A DNA stretch of 64,000 bases. It comes from Bradyrhizobium niftali (lineage in GTDB: Bacteria; Pseudomonadota; Alphaproteobacteria; Rhizobiales; Xanthobacteraceae). Positions 48,011-57,399 of this stretch are shown here, one piece after another. The notes below the pieces were generated by a model that made no database searches, was not told the origin of the DNA, and saw only the letters and a program-made list of their open reading frames with translations. Position numbers and translations under genes: made by a program. The stretch is taken from positions 80,596-144,595 of the forward strand of contig NZ_SPQT01000027.1 of assembly GCF_004571025.1 (NCBI RefSeq), read 5' to 3'. Each line of letters starts with the position of its first letter. The first letter of the stretch is position 1.

Positions 48011-50389
48011 TCACAGCGCAAGCCCGCGGTCCCCAAGCACCTGGCGCATCAGAGGACCCTTGATCTCGCGGGCGATCTCCTCGCTAATCTGGGCTCCGAA
48101 TTGCAACTCGGCATCGCTATCTCCGGTTAGCTGATGGTCGGCGAGCCGTTGCTCAAGGCGGCTCGGAAACTCCTCGTCCATCGCCTCCCTGAGCCGGCCC
48201 TCCATCTGTGCATGAGCTTGTGGGGCAATCCGACTCACCACCATCTCCCAGGGTTGCCAGCGAGTTGCCAGATAGTCGGCGAACCCCGTCGCCTCCTCGT
48301 TGCGCACCTGGATCTCGGCTGCGGTGAGGTCGTCTTCAGTGACGTGAGCGACATCAAAGAATCGCATATCCGGAGCGATGAGCTGCAGGTCCAGCCGCTC
48401 ACGTAGCTTGACCTGATAGGCGAGATAGACCTCGACCTCGTCGACGAACCCGAGCGAGTCGACCTTCTGACGGGCGATCGGCTGGAGCGCGTTCAGGCGG
48501 AACAGGACCCGCGCCTGCTGGATGAGTTCGCCGAGCCGATCGTCATAGGCTCCGTCCTCGACATCAGCGTTCAGACGTGCGGTCTGCATGCCGTTCCAGG
48601 TCAAGGTGACGCGATCCTGGCAGGTCTCGCTCGCCCCGTAGGCCAGCTCAAAAAACTGCCGCCGCAATTCCGGCCTGATCGCCGCCTGCCGTAGATCCTC
48701 GGCCACCGCCTCTCGGAATTCGGGATTGTCATAATTCACAGTCTTCCGCAGCTTGTCGAGGAAGAGCGCGTATTCCGGGGCACCCTCCTCGTGGGCGAAG
48801 TTCTGCCAGACGGCGATCGCCTCCGGCTCGCCCTTCAACCAGTCCGCAACCGCATTGGCCAGCGGCCGTTCCTGGTCCACCATCGTTCCTCCACCCATTG
48901 AAAAGAAGACCCGCGGGCCGGCATAGCTCGGCGCATTCAGGGCTGCCGCCAAATTCGTCCGCACCTGCTCGGGCAGCGCATTATCCTCCACATAAACCAT
49001 GCACCCAGAACCTAGCCGGGTCAGCAGGGTCTCTGGCAGGCGGGTGAGCCGATTGTTGCGTGCCTCGAGCATCTGGAGCTCGGTCGGGAGGTTCTCGGGC
49101 AAGCTCGACAGGCTGTTGCCGCTGACGTGGAGTCTCTGGAGCTCAGTCGGGAGGGTCTCGGGCAGGCTGTTCAGCCGGTTATCGCGGGCGAAGAGCAACT
49201 GGAGCTCGGCCGGGAGAGTGTCGGGCAGGCTGGTCAGCCGGTTGCCGTCGGCTTCGAGCTCTTTGAGTTCGGGCGGGAGAGTGTCGGGTAGACTGGTCAA
49301 CCGGTTGCTACCGAGGGCAAGCGACTGAAGTCCGGTCGGTAAGGTGTCGGGTAGGCAGGTCAACAGGTTGCCGCGGACATCGAGGTCCTGGAGCCCGGCC
49401 GGCAGGTTGTCTGGCAGGCTGGTCAACCGATTGCTGCAGACGGCGAGTGTCGAAAGGCTCTGCGGAAGCGTTTCAGGCAGCCCGGTCAGCTGGTTGCTGC
49501 CGATGACCAGAGACTGCAGTCCGGTCGGGAGAGTGTCGGGCAGGTCGGTTAACCGGTTGTTGCTGGCGCCAAGCGTCCGGAGGCCGGACGGAAGGGTGTC
49601 AGGCAGGCGCACCAGCTCGTTGTCGCTGACGTTGAGCGACTGGAGCCCGGGCGGAAGGGCGGCAGGCAGTGTCCTCAGGCCCAGATCATGCAGCTCTAGC
49701 CCTGCATAGACGTCGCCCGCCTCTGCCCAGGCTCTTATTCGTCTTACGGCCTCTTGGCGGTCTTCGTCTTGCGTCTGCCCCTCCTCGCCGGTCCAGGTGT
49801 CCAAGATGTGGTCGAGCCGCAATTGCCTGAGGACGGGGTCTGCAAGGTCCGTCGTACTGCCATCGCCCGGCCGGGGCTGTCGGCCGAGGATTGATACTCC
49901 GAGATCTTGCTGCCAAGGAATTGCCGCGGTCGTTGGCCACTCAGGCACCACATCACCGGGCTCCGCCCACCAATGCTCCTCCTGATCGAAACTTTGCGTC
50001 GGCCAATCGGCGGCTGCATCCACGCCGTGCCAACTATCCGTCAGACTGAAACTGCCGGCTGGCAACTGGCCACTCCGATCCGCGCCCGGAAAAAGCAGAT
50101 CTTGATTGACGCCTTGTCCAGAGAAGGCGGGCGAATCCGAGGGCAACCGCGAGGTGCCTTGTCCGACGCGATCCCCGTGCGGCATTCTCAAAAAATCCGC
50201 ATCTCTGTTCGACACAACGTCGCGGTCGCTGAGGTTATTTGAATTCTGGGGCGGGCGCTCGTGCGGATGCAACTCGTTCAGGTGCTGCTGAAACCCCGCT
50301 TGGTACTCCTGCTGCTGTCCCAGCTCGTCGTCGTACGCCCGCTCGACATCTGGGGCCTCGACGGGGTGGAGGTGGTTGAACGCATCCAT
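48011..50389 (-). CDS. nopM: NopM-type effector, second paralogue (LRR and NEL E3 ubiquitin ligase)
   Basis: The 792-aa product starts MDAFNHLHPVEAPDVERAYD (AGGAG at 6 nt). It has a long non-conserved N-terminus, ten leucine-rich repeats of 21 aa at about residues 250-465 (LGSNRLTSLPDTLPPELKEL), and a NEL domain with the catalytic motif C-Q-D in ETCQDRVTLTWNGM at about residue 590. The NEL domain is closely similar to that of the gene at 44,523, while the LRR number and the N-terminus differ, so host targets may differ. It lies 57 nt after a strong tts box. Confidence 0.93.
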   Translation of the reverse strand: MDAFNHLHPVEAPDVERAYDDELGQQQEYQAGFQQHLNELHPHERPPQNSNNLSDRDVVSNRDADFLRMPHGDRVGQGTSRLPSDSPAFSGQGVNQDLLFPGADRSGQLPAGSFSLTDSWHGVDAAADWPTQSFDQEEHWWAEPGDVVPEWPTTAAIPWQQDLGVSILGRQPRPGDGSTTDLADPVLRQLRLDHILDTWTGEEGQTQDEDRQEAVRRIRAWAEAGDVYAGLELHDLGLRTLPAALPPGLQSLNVSDNELVRLPDTLPSGLRTLGASNNRLTDLPDTLPTGLQSLVIGSNQLTGLPETLPQSLSTLAVCSNRLTSLPDNLPAGLQDLDVRGNLLTCLPDTLPTGLQSLALGSNRLTSLPDTLPPELKELEADGNRLTSLPDTLPAELQLLFARDNRLNSLPETLPTELQRLHVSGNSLSSLPENLPTELQMLEARNNRLTRLPETLLTRLGSGCMVYVEDNALPEQVRTNLAAALNAPSYAGPRVFFSMGGGTMVDQERPLANAVADWLKGEPEAIAVWQNFAHEEGAPEYALFLDKLRKTVNYDNPEFREAVAEDLRQAAIRPELRRQFFELAYGASETCQDRVTLTWNGMQTARLNADVEDGAYDDRLGELIQQARVLFRLNALQPIARQKVDSLGFVDEVEVYLAYQVKLRERLDLQLIAPDMRFFDVAHVTEDDLTAAEIQVRNEEATGFADYLATRWQPWEMVVSRIAPQAHAQMEGRLREAMDEEFPSRLEQRLADHQLTGDSDAELQFGAQISEEIAREIKGPLMRQVLGDRGLAL

Positions 50390-50445
50390 CCGCTTCTCCT
50401 GACAAATCTGAGCAGCTAACGTCGAACCTGGATAAACACGTTCTC

Positions 50446-50475
50446 GCTACGAGGCTTAGCTTTCGAGAAGCTGAC
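50446..50475 (-). promoter_or_regulatory. tts box of the second nopM
   Basis: GTCAGCTTCTCGAAAGCTAA on the minus strand matches the TtsI-binding consensus at nearly every position. Confidence 0.88.
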
Positions 50476-50512
50476 GAGGAATCTGAATGATTGTAACTGC
50501 CCTGTTAGGTGT

Positions 50513-50870
50513 TTAGTCCCGGCATTTGCTGGAGCGGATTGAGTTTGAATCGTTCTGGCTCGGAAGTCCAGCATTGCAGATGCGCTCGTAAGGCGTGAGG
50601 CCCTTCAGGGTCTTTAGCCGCCGTGCATAGTTGTAGGCGATGCAGTCGGCGAGATGGGAGCTTCGAGCTGATCGTGTCGATGATAATGATAGCGTTGTAT
50701 TGACCTGCACACTACTGCCGCGCGAAGTCACCGTTACGGCTGTCATCCCGCGTGCAATAGTTGGAAGCCGATCGACAGAAGACCTCATGGCGTACTTGCG
50801 ATGGAAGCCCGTAATGGTGGTGAAGCCTTCCAGAATTCGCATATTCTCCGCGAGGTCTGACGATCTGTAA
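50513..50870 (-). pseudogene. Transposase remnant (integrase-core IS)
   Basis: The frame contains the N-terminal hallmark ILEGFTTITGFHRKYAMR and, after a deletion of the whole catalytic core, the C-terminal hallmark YNYARRLKTLKGLTPYERIC typical of IS481-like transposases. Only about 110 codons remain. Confidence 0.6.
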
Positions 50871-51044
50871 CGCTCGCCAACAACTCGTTGTCAGCATCTC
50901 GTGCGTCGTCATCCAAAGCCGCCTCATCGCTGTCCCTACTCCGTCACTTTCGGGGGAAGCAAATTACGTGGAGCAAAGAAGCAATCTTCTGGAACATTCT
51001 TCGGCGAGGCACCCAGATTGGGGCGCCATGAATGGACAGCAGGT

Positions 51045-52181
51045 TCACAAGTCCCGCAAGCTCCGATGGTTTGCGAGAGCCTCCTGATTGATTTGGCTGC
51101 CCGACAAGGAGCGGGGTGGTACTCCGAGCACGAGCTGGGAGAGATAAGGAATGTCGCGCACGGCCCAGCGAACCGTTAGCGCGACGGCAACAATCATTGC
51201 CCCGAGAAATGCAGCCGCGGCCGACCTCATCGTGGCGTCCCAAGATTCTCCATACTGCATCGAATCCATGAGACGGAACACCGTACCCTGGATCAAGTAC
51301 AGCACCAGCGTGCTGGGTCCCAGTTTCGCGGCGATAAAGCGGACCACCCGATTTGAACGACCAATATTCCAGGATCGAAGCAGGACCTTAATCATCACCG
51401 CTGAGGCAGCTGCGGAGCCAAGAAACATCAGAAGCACATTTTTTGCCGACTGCAAATCCTGGACCAAAGCGAGATTGTTGTAGACATAAGTGTCCTTGCG
51501 CCAGATCGAAAAGCACATCATAGCCGCGATTGTGACAGACATAACCAAGAACGGCCTGTGAGAGCGCATTATGCTCGTCCACCGTTCTCTCGACATTGCA
51601 AATGAGAATCCCAGGCAGAAAAACGGGTACGTATACTTTATGAGAGGGAATATGGAAAAGGTCAGAGGTGCAAGGACCACCAGAATGACCGATACGAACA
51701 AGGCCCATGGTGACGAATGATTGAAGATCGAAATAGTTTTAGCGAGAAGAAAACAAATGAACGCGGCCCAGACGAACCAGTATGTGCCGGCGAAATCATT
51801 CAGGAAGTGCAAAACATTGTCTGGTGCGCTCGCCAGTCGGGGGAATACGGTCAACTTTAATGTCGCCAGGAGAGAGAACCAAAACAGCATAGGCACCAGG
51901 AGCTGCATCGCACGATCGCCCATGGCTTGCATGAAGGACTTTTCCAGCAGTGCTCGGCAGGAAAGATAACCGCTTATTCCCATAAAGAGGGGCATGTGGA
52001 ACATGTAGATCCATTTGAAACTTGCCGAATCCCAAAACCCTTCATTTCGGTAGAGGATATATTGGATCAGGTGACCGACGATCACTAAAATGATGAGCAC
52101 TCCTTTGGTGAAGTCCAAAGCGAGATCGCGATCGTGCGCTGTCTCAGGCATAATCTTTGCTGTTGCATGATGTATCAACAT
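51045..52181 (-). CDS. Acyltransferase-3 family membrane protein (NolL-like)
   Basis: The 378-aa protein has about ten membrane segments and the family start DLALDFTKGVLIILVIVGHL, where the histidine is the proposed catalytic residue, then FHMPLFMGISGYL. This family includes NolL, which O-acetylates the fucose added by NodZ, and NodX. Because nodZ is present, a Nod-factor acetylation role is possible, but no nod box precedes the gene and the family also modifies surface polysaccharides. The start may be 52181 or 52151. The C-terminal 25 residues are hydrophilic. Confidence 0.8.
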   Translation of the reverse strand: MLIHHATAKIMPETAHDRDLALDFTKGVLIILVIVGHLIQYILYRNEGFWDSASFKWIYMFHMPLFMGISGYLSCRALLEKSFMQAMGDRAMQLLVPMLFWFSLLATLKLTVFPRLASAPDNVLHFLNDFAGTYWFVWAAFICFLLAKTISIFNHSSPWALFVSVILVVLAPLTFSIFPLIKYTYPFFCLGFSFAMSRERWTSIMRSHRPFLVMSVTIAAMMCFSIWRKDTYVYNNLALVQDLQSAKNVLLMFLGSAAASAVMIKVLLRSWNIGRSNRVVRFIAAKLGPSTLVLYLIQGTVFRLMDSMQYGESWDATMRSAAAAFLGAMIVAVALTVRWAVRDIPYLSQLVLGVPPRSLSGSQINQEALANHRSLRDL

Positions 52182-52737
52182 CTCGGCACACTTTTCCGAT
52201 CAGCCGAATCCATAGCTCGCGACAAATCCTGTCCGACGACGGCGGAGACAATTGCCACGGAGAGTCTACGCTCCAATAGCTGACTGTGCGATAAATACCG
52301 AAAGGAAAGGGCGAAACGAGCTATATGATGGTTTATCTATTTCTTTCCCACCAACCTTGCTTCAATCGCTTCCCAGATCCGGCGGGCACTTGCACCGAGC
52401 GGAAGAGGTGTTTGCAAGGCATCGCGAGGAGACTTTCCATAGCGCAGCAACTGAACTGCCCATGAAGACTTAAACGAATGCAGGTTGCGAAGTACCGCGC
52501 TCGCGGAGGAATCTGGCCCGCGCATCAGGAAAAGCAGCCTTCGTCAGCAAACCTTTGTCTGGTAGCCATGTTCTTGGTCCTTGTTCCGTCGAGTGCACTC
52601 CGCGCTGTGCTCCGTCGACTACGAATGCGTTCGATCTGCAGCGCTAGCTCACGCGAGCTGCCCCGCCGATAGACTGAGATTGCAGCCCTGCTACCTCTTC
52701 AGCCACGATCAGGATAAATGCGTACGCGCTGGCGGCC

Positions 52738-53391
52738 CTAGCTTTCCACCAACTCGCCCCTGACGCTGTGGACATGCCGCTGCGCTTGGACAACGCCAAG
52801 GCGTTGCCCACATGCCCACAGCAAGCGGGCGACTTCGTCGGAATCCGCAGTCAATTCGCAAGTTCGTCGAAGGACGTCAGATTGCCCTGTGTCGCGCCAC
52901 GACTTTCCGCTGCTGCTCCCGCCAAGGGCCTTGCCGATTCCCGACTTGAAGCGTGACCATAATCCGCGGCTTTTTCCGCTCTTGGCCAAGGCGGCAGACT
53001 CTGCGTCCGGAAAGCTGTAACGCGCGCTGCTGGACAGATCATCTCGCAAACTAGACTGCGGCACTTGCGCCGAAGTGGGCACCTGGAAGCTGGGAAGGTC
53101 TACGCTCCGTCGCGTGCCGCCTAGCGCACTCTCCCTGAAAGCGGAGTGTGGCGGCACCCGCATCGAACCGCCGAAATTATCCTGCCGGACTGCTCGACCA
53201 CCTCCTGCGGGAGGCCGCTCAGGCGAAACTGACTTGCTTTCATCAGACGGATCGAGATTCAAGTCCTTCAGCCGCCCTTCAAAGTCACCCTGCTCGCTTG
53301 GGCTGCCCGCTCGCTGCCCACTCCGCCCCTGAAGGGCGGCGTACTCTCGCATCCAGGCTCCTGAATCGAAGAATGGGTCAACCGGATCCAT
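52738..53391 (-). pseudogene. Second, truncated copy of the repeat-rich effector gene
   Basis: From ATG 53391 the protein matches the effector at 43,897 (MDPVDPFFDSGAWMREYAAL) and, unlike copy 1, has no 8-nt deletion and no IS. It runs in frame through KSGKSRGLWSRFKSGIGKAL, then shifts frame and jumps over about 1.7 kb to a last piece (RGELVES, stop) equal to the C-terminus of copy 1. The 217-codon frame therefore keeps the secretion signal and basic region but loses the repeats. It could still yield a short secreted protein. Confidence 0.75.
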
Positions 53392-53742
53392 CCTGCTCTC
53401 CTCATGTTTGCATAGACCCTGCAGCAATCCGTACGGTCTGGATTACGGCCAAATAGCAGCTCGTTCAGCAAGAGTCAGATTCCTGATTGTTGTAGCCGCA
53501 ACCTTTCGAAAAGCTGACGAGATCAGGATATTGCTGGGCGCGAGAGTGGCCTGGGATAGGCACTCGCCTGACCAGGGACCGGATCGCTCCAATTTTGCCG
53601 CCGGCCTCCGGTTCGAGCTGACGAATTCCTCGACCGACGTAACAATGGATCGCCTGTCGATCGGGCGCCTAATTCAAGCATCACCACCCGAACAGTTAGC
53701 TGCCTCGTCAACGAGCTGGCTGCCTGCGGCAGCGCCGAATGC
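53037..53742. repeat. Direct repeat, copy 2 (effector 5' part and promoter)
   Basis: This is the counterpart of 43549-44245. It contains one CAGATCAT, showing the empty IS target site. Confidence 0.85.
53489..53518 (-). promoter_or_regulatory. tts box of the truncated effector copy
   Basis: GTCAGCTTTTCGAAAGGTTG, as at 43995-44024, again 98 nt before the start codon. Confidence 0.85.
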
Positions 53743-54720
53743 GCATAGGGCTGCAACTCCGATAACAGGCGGGTTTTACTCATGCACGATGTCTGAAATG
53801 CTCTTCTGCCCGATCATTCAGGACGGATATTCGCTGACTGATCGACACGATTATTTCGTCTCGCTTGCTTGGGTCATGCATTCCAATACCCGACGACGGC
53901 ATAATCGAGATCCAATTTCTGATTCACGGTGCATGTCCCGTCGTCGCCAAACCGCCAAAAGCGCCAGGGCTCGAAAACGGTAGCCCAAAGGCGACATCGC
54001 CACGCTGGGTGACGCTTCGGCACACGATGCTCTGAGGCAATTGGCGATAAGCTGGTGTTTCATAGGATCCGGCTGCACCGGCCCGGCCCGCAAACGAATT
54101 ACCTCGACATAACCATTTAGAGCTGCGTCCGGGACGTGGACCAGCGCCTTGCCAAGCACCTCCTACAATCCCGGCAGCCGTGCCAGTGCCAGCATCCACC
54201 CGCTCCAACAGTACGAATCGTTCGAGACTTTGCTGGGTCGGCTGGTGAGCAGGGGGCTTTGTCAGCGGCGGGCGGGCGCTGTGACTTGCATTGATCCGTG
54301 AACGAGCGGGGCCGAATTCCCTCAGATCGCGACATTGCGCTTTCTGTTTCGCTACGAAGACGGAAGACTTTCCGAGTTTCTAAACAAAAATAAGAAGACG
54401 CCGCTCGCGTTCCTCGCTGCGCACATTACTGCCGAGCATTGCCCTTCGCTGGACCTTTGAGAGTATTTGCACCGGTCCCATTAAAGACGTCCGTGTGCAG
54501 AACCCGACAGCAAATTGCGATTGAGCTGATCTGAAATCGCAAAGAGATGATGGTCTGAACCAAGCTCGCGCGTCCTGGCATGTCCATTGCTAGGAAGTGC
54601 CTGTTACATCATGCGACTGACTGGATGCAAAGGCCGAGTCAGACCCGACTTGCCGTCCAAACCAAGTGTCTAGCATAGAAGCGGCGCTGTTAACTGCCGC
54701 TGCGCCAACGGAGCCAGGTC
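53743..54720. other. Stretch without a convincing gene
   Basis: Minus-strand frames at 53,851-54,208 look partly protein-like (ALNGYVEVIRLRAGPVQPDP) but have no identified family or start. They are probably relics. Confidence 0.4.
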
Positions 54721-55332
54721 ATGTTGATCGACACATCCGAAATCTTCGACTCCATTCGCATCAATAAGCAGAAAGCGCAGGAGCGCCAGCCCGCGGTGCT
54801 ATGCGAATGGCCTGGCTGCCAGAACAAGGCTACCCATCCCGCGCCCAAGGGCCGCGACAATGCGCGCGCCTATTGGCGCTTCTGCATCGAGCATGTTCGC
54901 CAATACAATCAGTCCTACAATTTCTTCTCGGGAATGGACGCGGAAGCGGTCGCGCGCTACGAGAGGGACGCGCTGACCGGCCATCGTCCGACTTGGAGGA
55001 TGGGCGAGAGCATCAGCGCAGACAAAAACAGCACTGCCAATTTCGAGGACGACTGGTATGCCCTCTGCACGCTCGTCGAGCTGAACGGACGCGCCAGTAC
55101 CCGCCGCCGCGCGAAGGCCAAGCCTGAGGCGCGCAAGACTTTCAATGTCGAGGGCAACGCGTTGCAGGTGATGGGCCTGAATGCCAATGCGACGCTCGGC
55201 GATATCAAGGCGAAGTACAAGGCGTTGGTCAAGCAGCTCCATCCCGACGCCAACGGCGGCGACCGCTCCACAGAGGATCGCCTGGTCGAGATCATCAAGG
55301 CCTACCAGTACCTGAAGACCGTGGTGCGCTAG
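54721..55332 (+). CDS. J-domain protein
   Basis: The 203-aa protein has an N-terminal region with four cysteine/histidine positions (CEWPGCQNKATHPAPKGRDN, then FCIEH), possibly metal-binding, and a C-terminal J domain (about residues 145-203) with the HPD motif in ALVKQLHPDANGGDR. J domains stimulate Hsp70 ATPase. The layout and even GC-rich codon use resemble the core-genome J-domain protein of Bradyrhizobium, so this may be a core paralogue carried in the accessory region. The ATG follows GGAGCCAGGTC. Confidence 0.88.
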   Translation: MLIDTSEIFDSIRINKQKAQERQPAVLCEWPGCQNKATHPAPKGRDNARAYWRFCIEHVRQYNQSYNFFSGMDAEAVARYERDALTGHRPTWRMGESISADKNSTANFEDDWYALCTLVELNGRASTRRRAKAKPEARKTFNVEGNALQVMGLNANATLGDIKAKYKALVKQLHPDANGGDRSTEDRLVEIIKAYQYLKTVVR

Positions 55333-56139
55333 CGCTAGCCCGAACATCTCAGCGGGCCTCAACGGCGCATCGGAAGTGGAGGGCGGAACCATCCAGAGCT
55401 TTGCTCTGGCTACGCGGGCAGTTTGACTTGCCTGGCTGACGCTTTCGGGTGACCATGGCGGACAATCGACGCGATGACCGGTTCGTTTTGTTCCGCGCAG
55501 CGGTCAGGAAGAAGGGCCGGAAAAATGGGATGCGGCAAGATCCTGTGGACTTGGCGGCCGCATCGGCCCAGCGGTGAGCTCGTGGAAATGCCAAACGGCT
55601 CCTTCCACTCCTGACGGCTAGGTCGCTATTACCGCCGGTTCCACCTTCGAAGCTCCAACAGGAGGTGCGCACGATCGATCCCTCCGTTGTTCGAGAGGCA
55701 ACACGAAAGTACAAACGTTTCTGGGGACACTCGTTGGCTGTATGGGAAGGGTTTCGGCGCAGAAGCGCCGGTCCAGCCTATTCGCTCGGTGGCGCCGGAT
55801 CAACGATCGATCACGAGAGCCCGACGGATCGCGGGGTTCACGGCCGGTTCTGACATAGCCGGCGCTGTACCGCCCCGCGCCACCCACCTATCTTAAGGGC
55901 TCTGCCGTCGCCGCGAGGCAAGGCAAGCATCGTGAACTTGACGCTTTCCACACCGTGCAACGCGCTCATCAAGCACTGGGCTATCGCACGCAGTTGCGCG
56001 TTTGCCTGTTCGTGAGTAACCGTCTGGTGAGGCTTTCGATTACCCGCAAATTTGGTGCCAAGCGCGATGTCGGTCGCAGCCCACGCCGCCGTGATATCCG
56101 CACTCCCCCGTCATTCATCCGACGATCGCTGTCGTCTCG
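55333..56139. other. Stretch without a convincing gene
   Basis: Short frames exist on both strands without motif, ribosome-binding site or promoter that I can support. Confidence 0.45.
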
Positions 56140-57144
56140 TCACCGTTGCTTTGTCTTCCATCGATATGGTTCACCTGGCAGCCAATCTGTGGCGCCTCCG
56201 AAGAACACGCTCAGCGACCATCTTGCAGCTTCGCGATCTGTCAGTTGATGGGAGTGAGGCTCGCGGGCTGAGGGGTTGGCCCCGACGCCGAAGGATCGGT
56301 ATTCAGCATAATAGCTTGTCCTCAACGTATCGGTCTTGCCGGGCGTCCATTCGCGCCACCCTTCCGCGATCACGGGGGCATCTATCTTCGCCGCCAGGAA
56401 GACCACAGTGGCGTAGGGGCGCCAAGGGCGGCCAAGTGCGATATAGCCCGCAGCAGGGTCGGCAGTTAGCCTGCAATGATCAAAAACATAGCCACTGTCA
56501 TCATCCGGCGCTGCCTTGCTCTGAGCCGTATAGATGACCGCTTGATTTGCGATGCCGTGCAACTCACATTGCCGGAACCAGGCCTTGGCGTTGCCAAATA
56601 TGAAATCGACATGCCCTTCGATGTAGCAGTTCGAGAAGTATTGTCGTGACATTCTGCCGTTTGGTCCCTTACCGGCAAACAGCGTGTCCTGGGCACCGAG
56701 CAGGCGGACTCGGGTAACGACGTCCCTGTCTCCGGTAATGGACAGCGCTACCGCCTGCGAGGGTGGATTGGCCGGATTGAGGGCGTAGTCGTTCTGGACG
56801 GTCAGATTCTCGAGCCGCAAGTCATCGCCAGCGGCATCCAGCGTGGCCGAACGGGCGGTTCCTCCTACATTGAGCGCGCCGTCGCCATACACAATGACCG
56901 TATCCTCCGGCTTCCTGCCAGTCCCTTCGATATGAATACCGGATTTGGAGATTCTGACCTTCTCGCGATAGACGCCCGGCGCGATCCGGACATTTCCGCC
57001 TTCCGCCGGCAACGCGTCGATGGCTTGCTGCACGGAGTGATAGTCTGCATTTCCGGCATGCGACACCGATACTGGCTGAGCGTACGCTGCCGAGATGAAG
57101 AAACATCCGGCTAGAAGCGCAGCGCAAGGCACGAAGATTCGCAT
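56140..57144 (-). CDS. Pectinesterase (pectin methylesterase, CE8)
   Basis: The enzyme removes methyl esters from plant cell-wall pectin. The 334-aa product has a signal peptide (MRIFVPCAALLAGCFFISAA, then YAQPV) and a right-handed beta helix with the family motifs LLGAQDTLFAG, YIEGHVDFIFGNAKAWF (catalytic Asp) and YIALGRPWRPYATVVF (catalytic Arg). The ATG at 57144 is chosen because the signal peptide starts there; the frame is open to 57387. It lies 255 nt downstream of the polygalacturonase gene on the same strand and probably works with it. Confidence 0.92.
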   Translation of the reverse strand: MRIFVPCAALLAGCFFISAAYAQPVSVSHAGNADYHSVQQAIDALPAEGGNVRIAPGVYREKVRISKSGIHIEGTGRKPEDTVIVYGDGALNVGGTARSATLDAAGDDLRLENLTVQNDYALNPANPPSQAVALSITGDRDVVTRVRLLGAQDTLFAGKGPNGRMSRQYFSNCYIEGHVDFIFGNAKAWFRQCELHGIANQAVIYTAQSKAAPDDDSGYVFDHCRLTADPAAGYIALGRPWRPYATVVFLAAKIDAPVIAEGWREWTPGKTDTLRTSYYAEYRSFGVGANPSAREPHSHQLTDREAARWSLSVFFGGATDWLPGEPYRWKTKQR

Positions 57145-57399
57145 GTGATCTGACTCGTCGTTGAGTTCGCGGCACGGTCGACGCAGCCGATGTAAGGTAG
57201 CGCCGCGGGATAGCCGCCGCGCATGGTCAACACATTTTTCGCGCCGAATCAGAACCTGCACGTCACCTTCGCATTCGCGGCCCTGCAAACCGTCGGACAA
57301 TTGCAACCACCTCGGGGCATGAGGCTGACCTTCGTCAACACCGGTCATCTTTGCCCAGATGCGGAGCTCAGCACCCGAGTTCGGCACCGGGTGTAGTGC

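Noticed and set aside
52182..52330. Search for a nod box before the NolL-like gene
   Set aside because: Only fragments such as GATAAATACCG were found; the ATCCA dyad and TTTTACCAAT end are absent.
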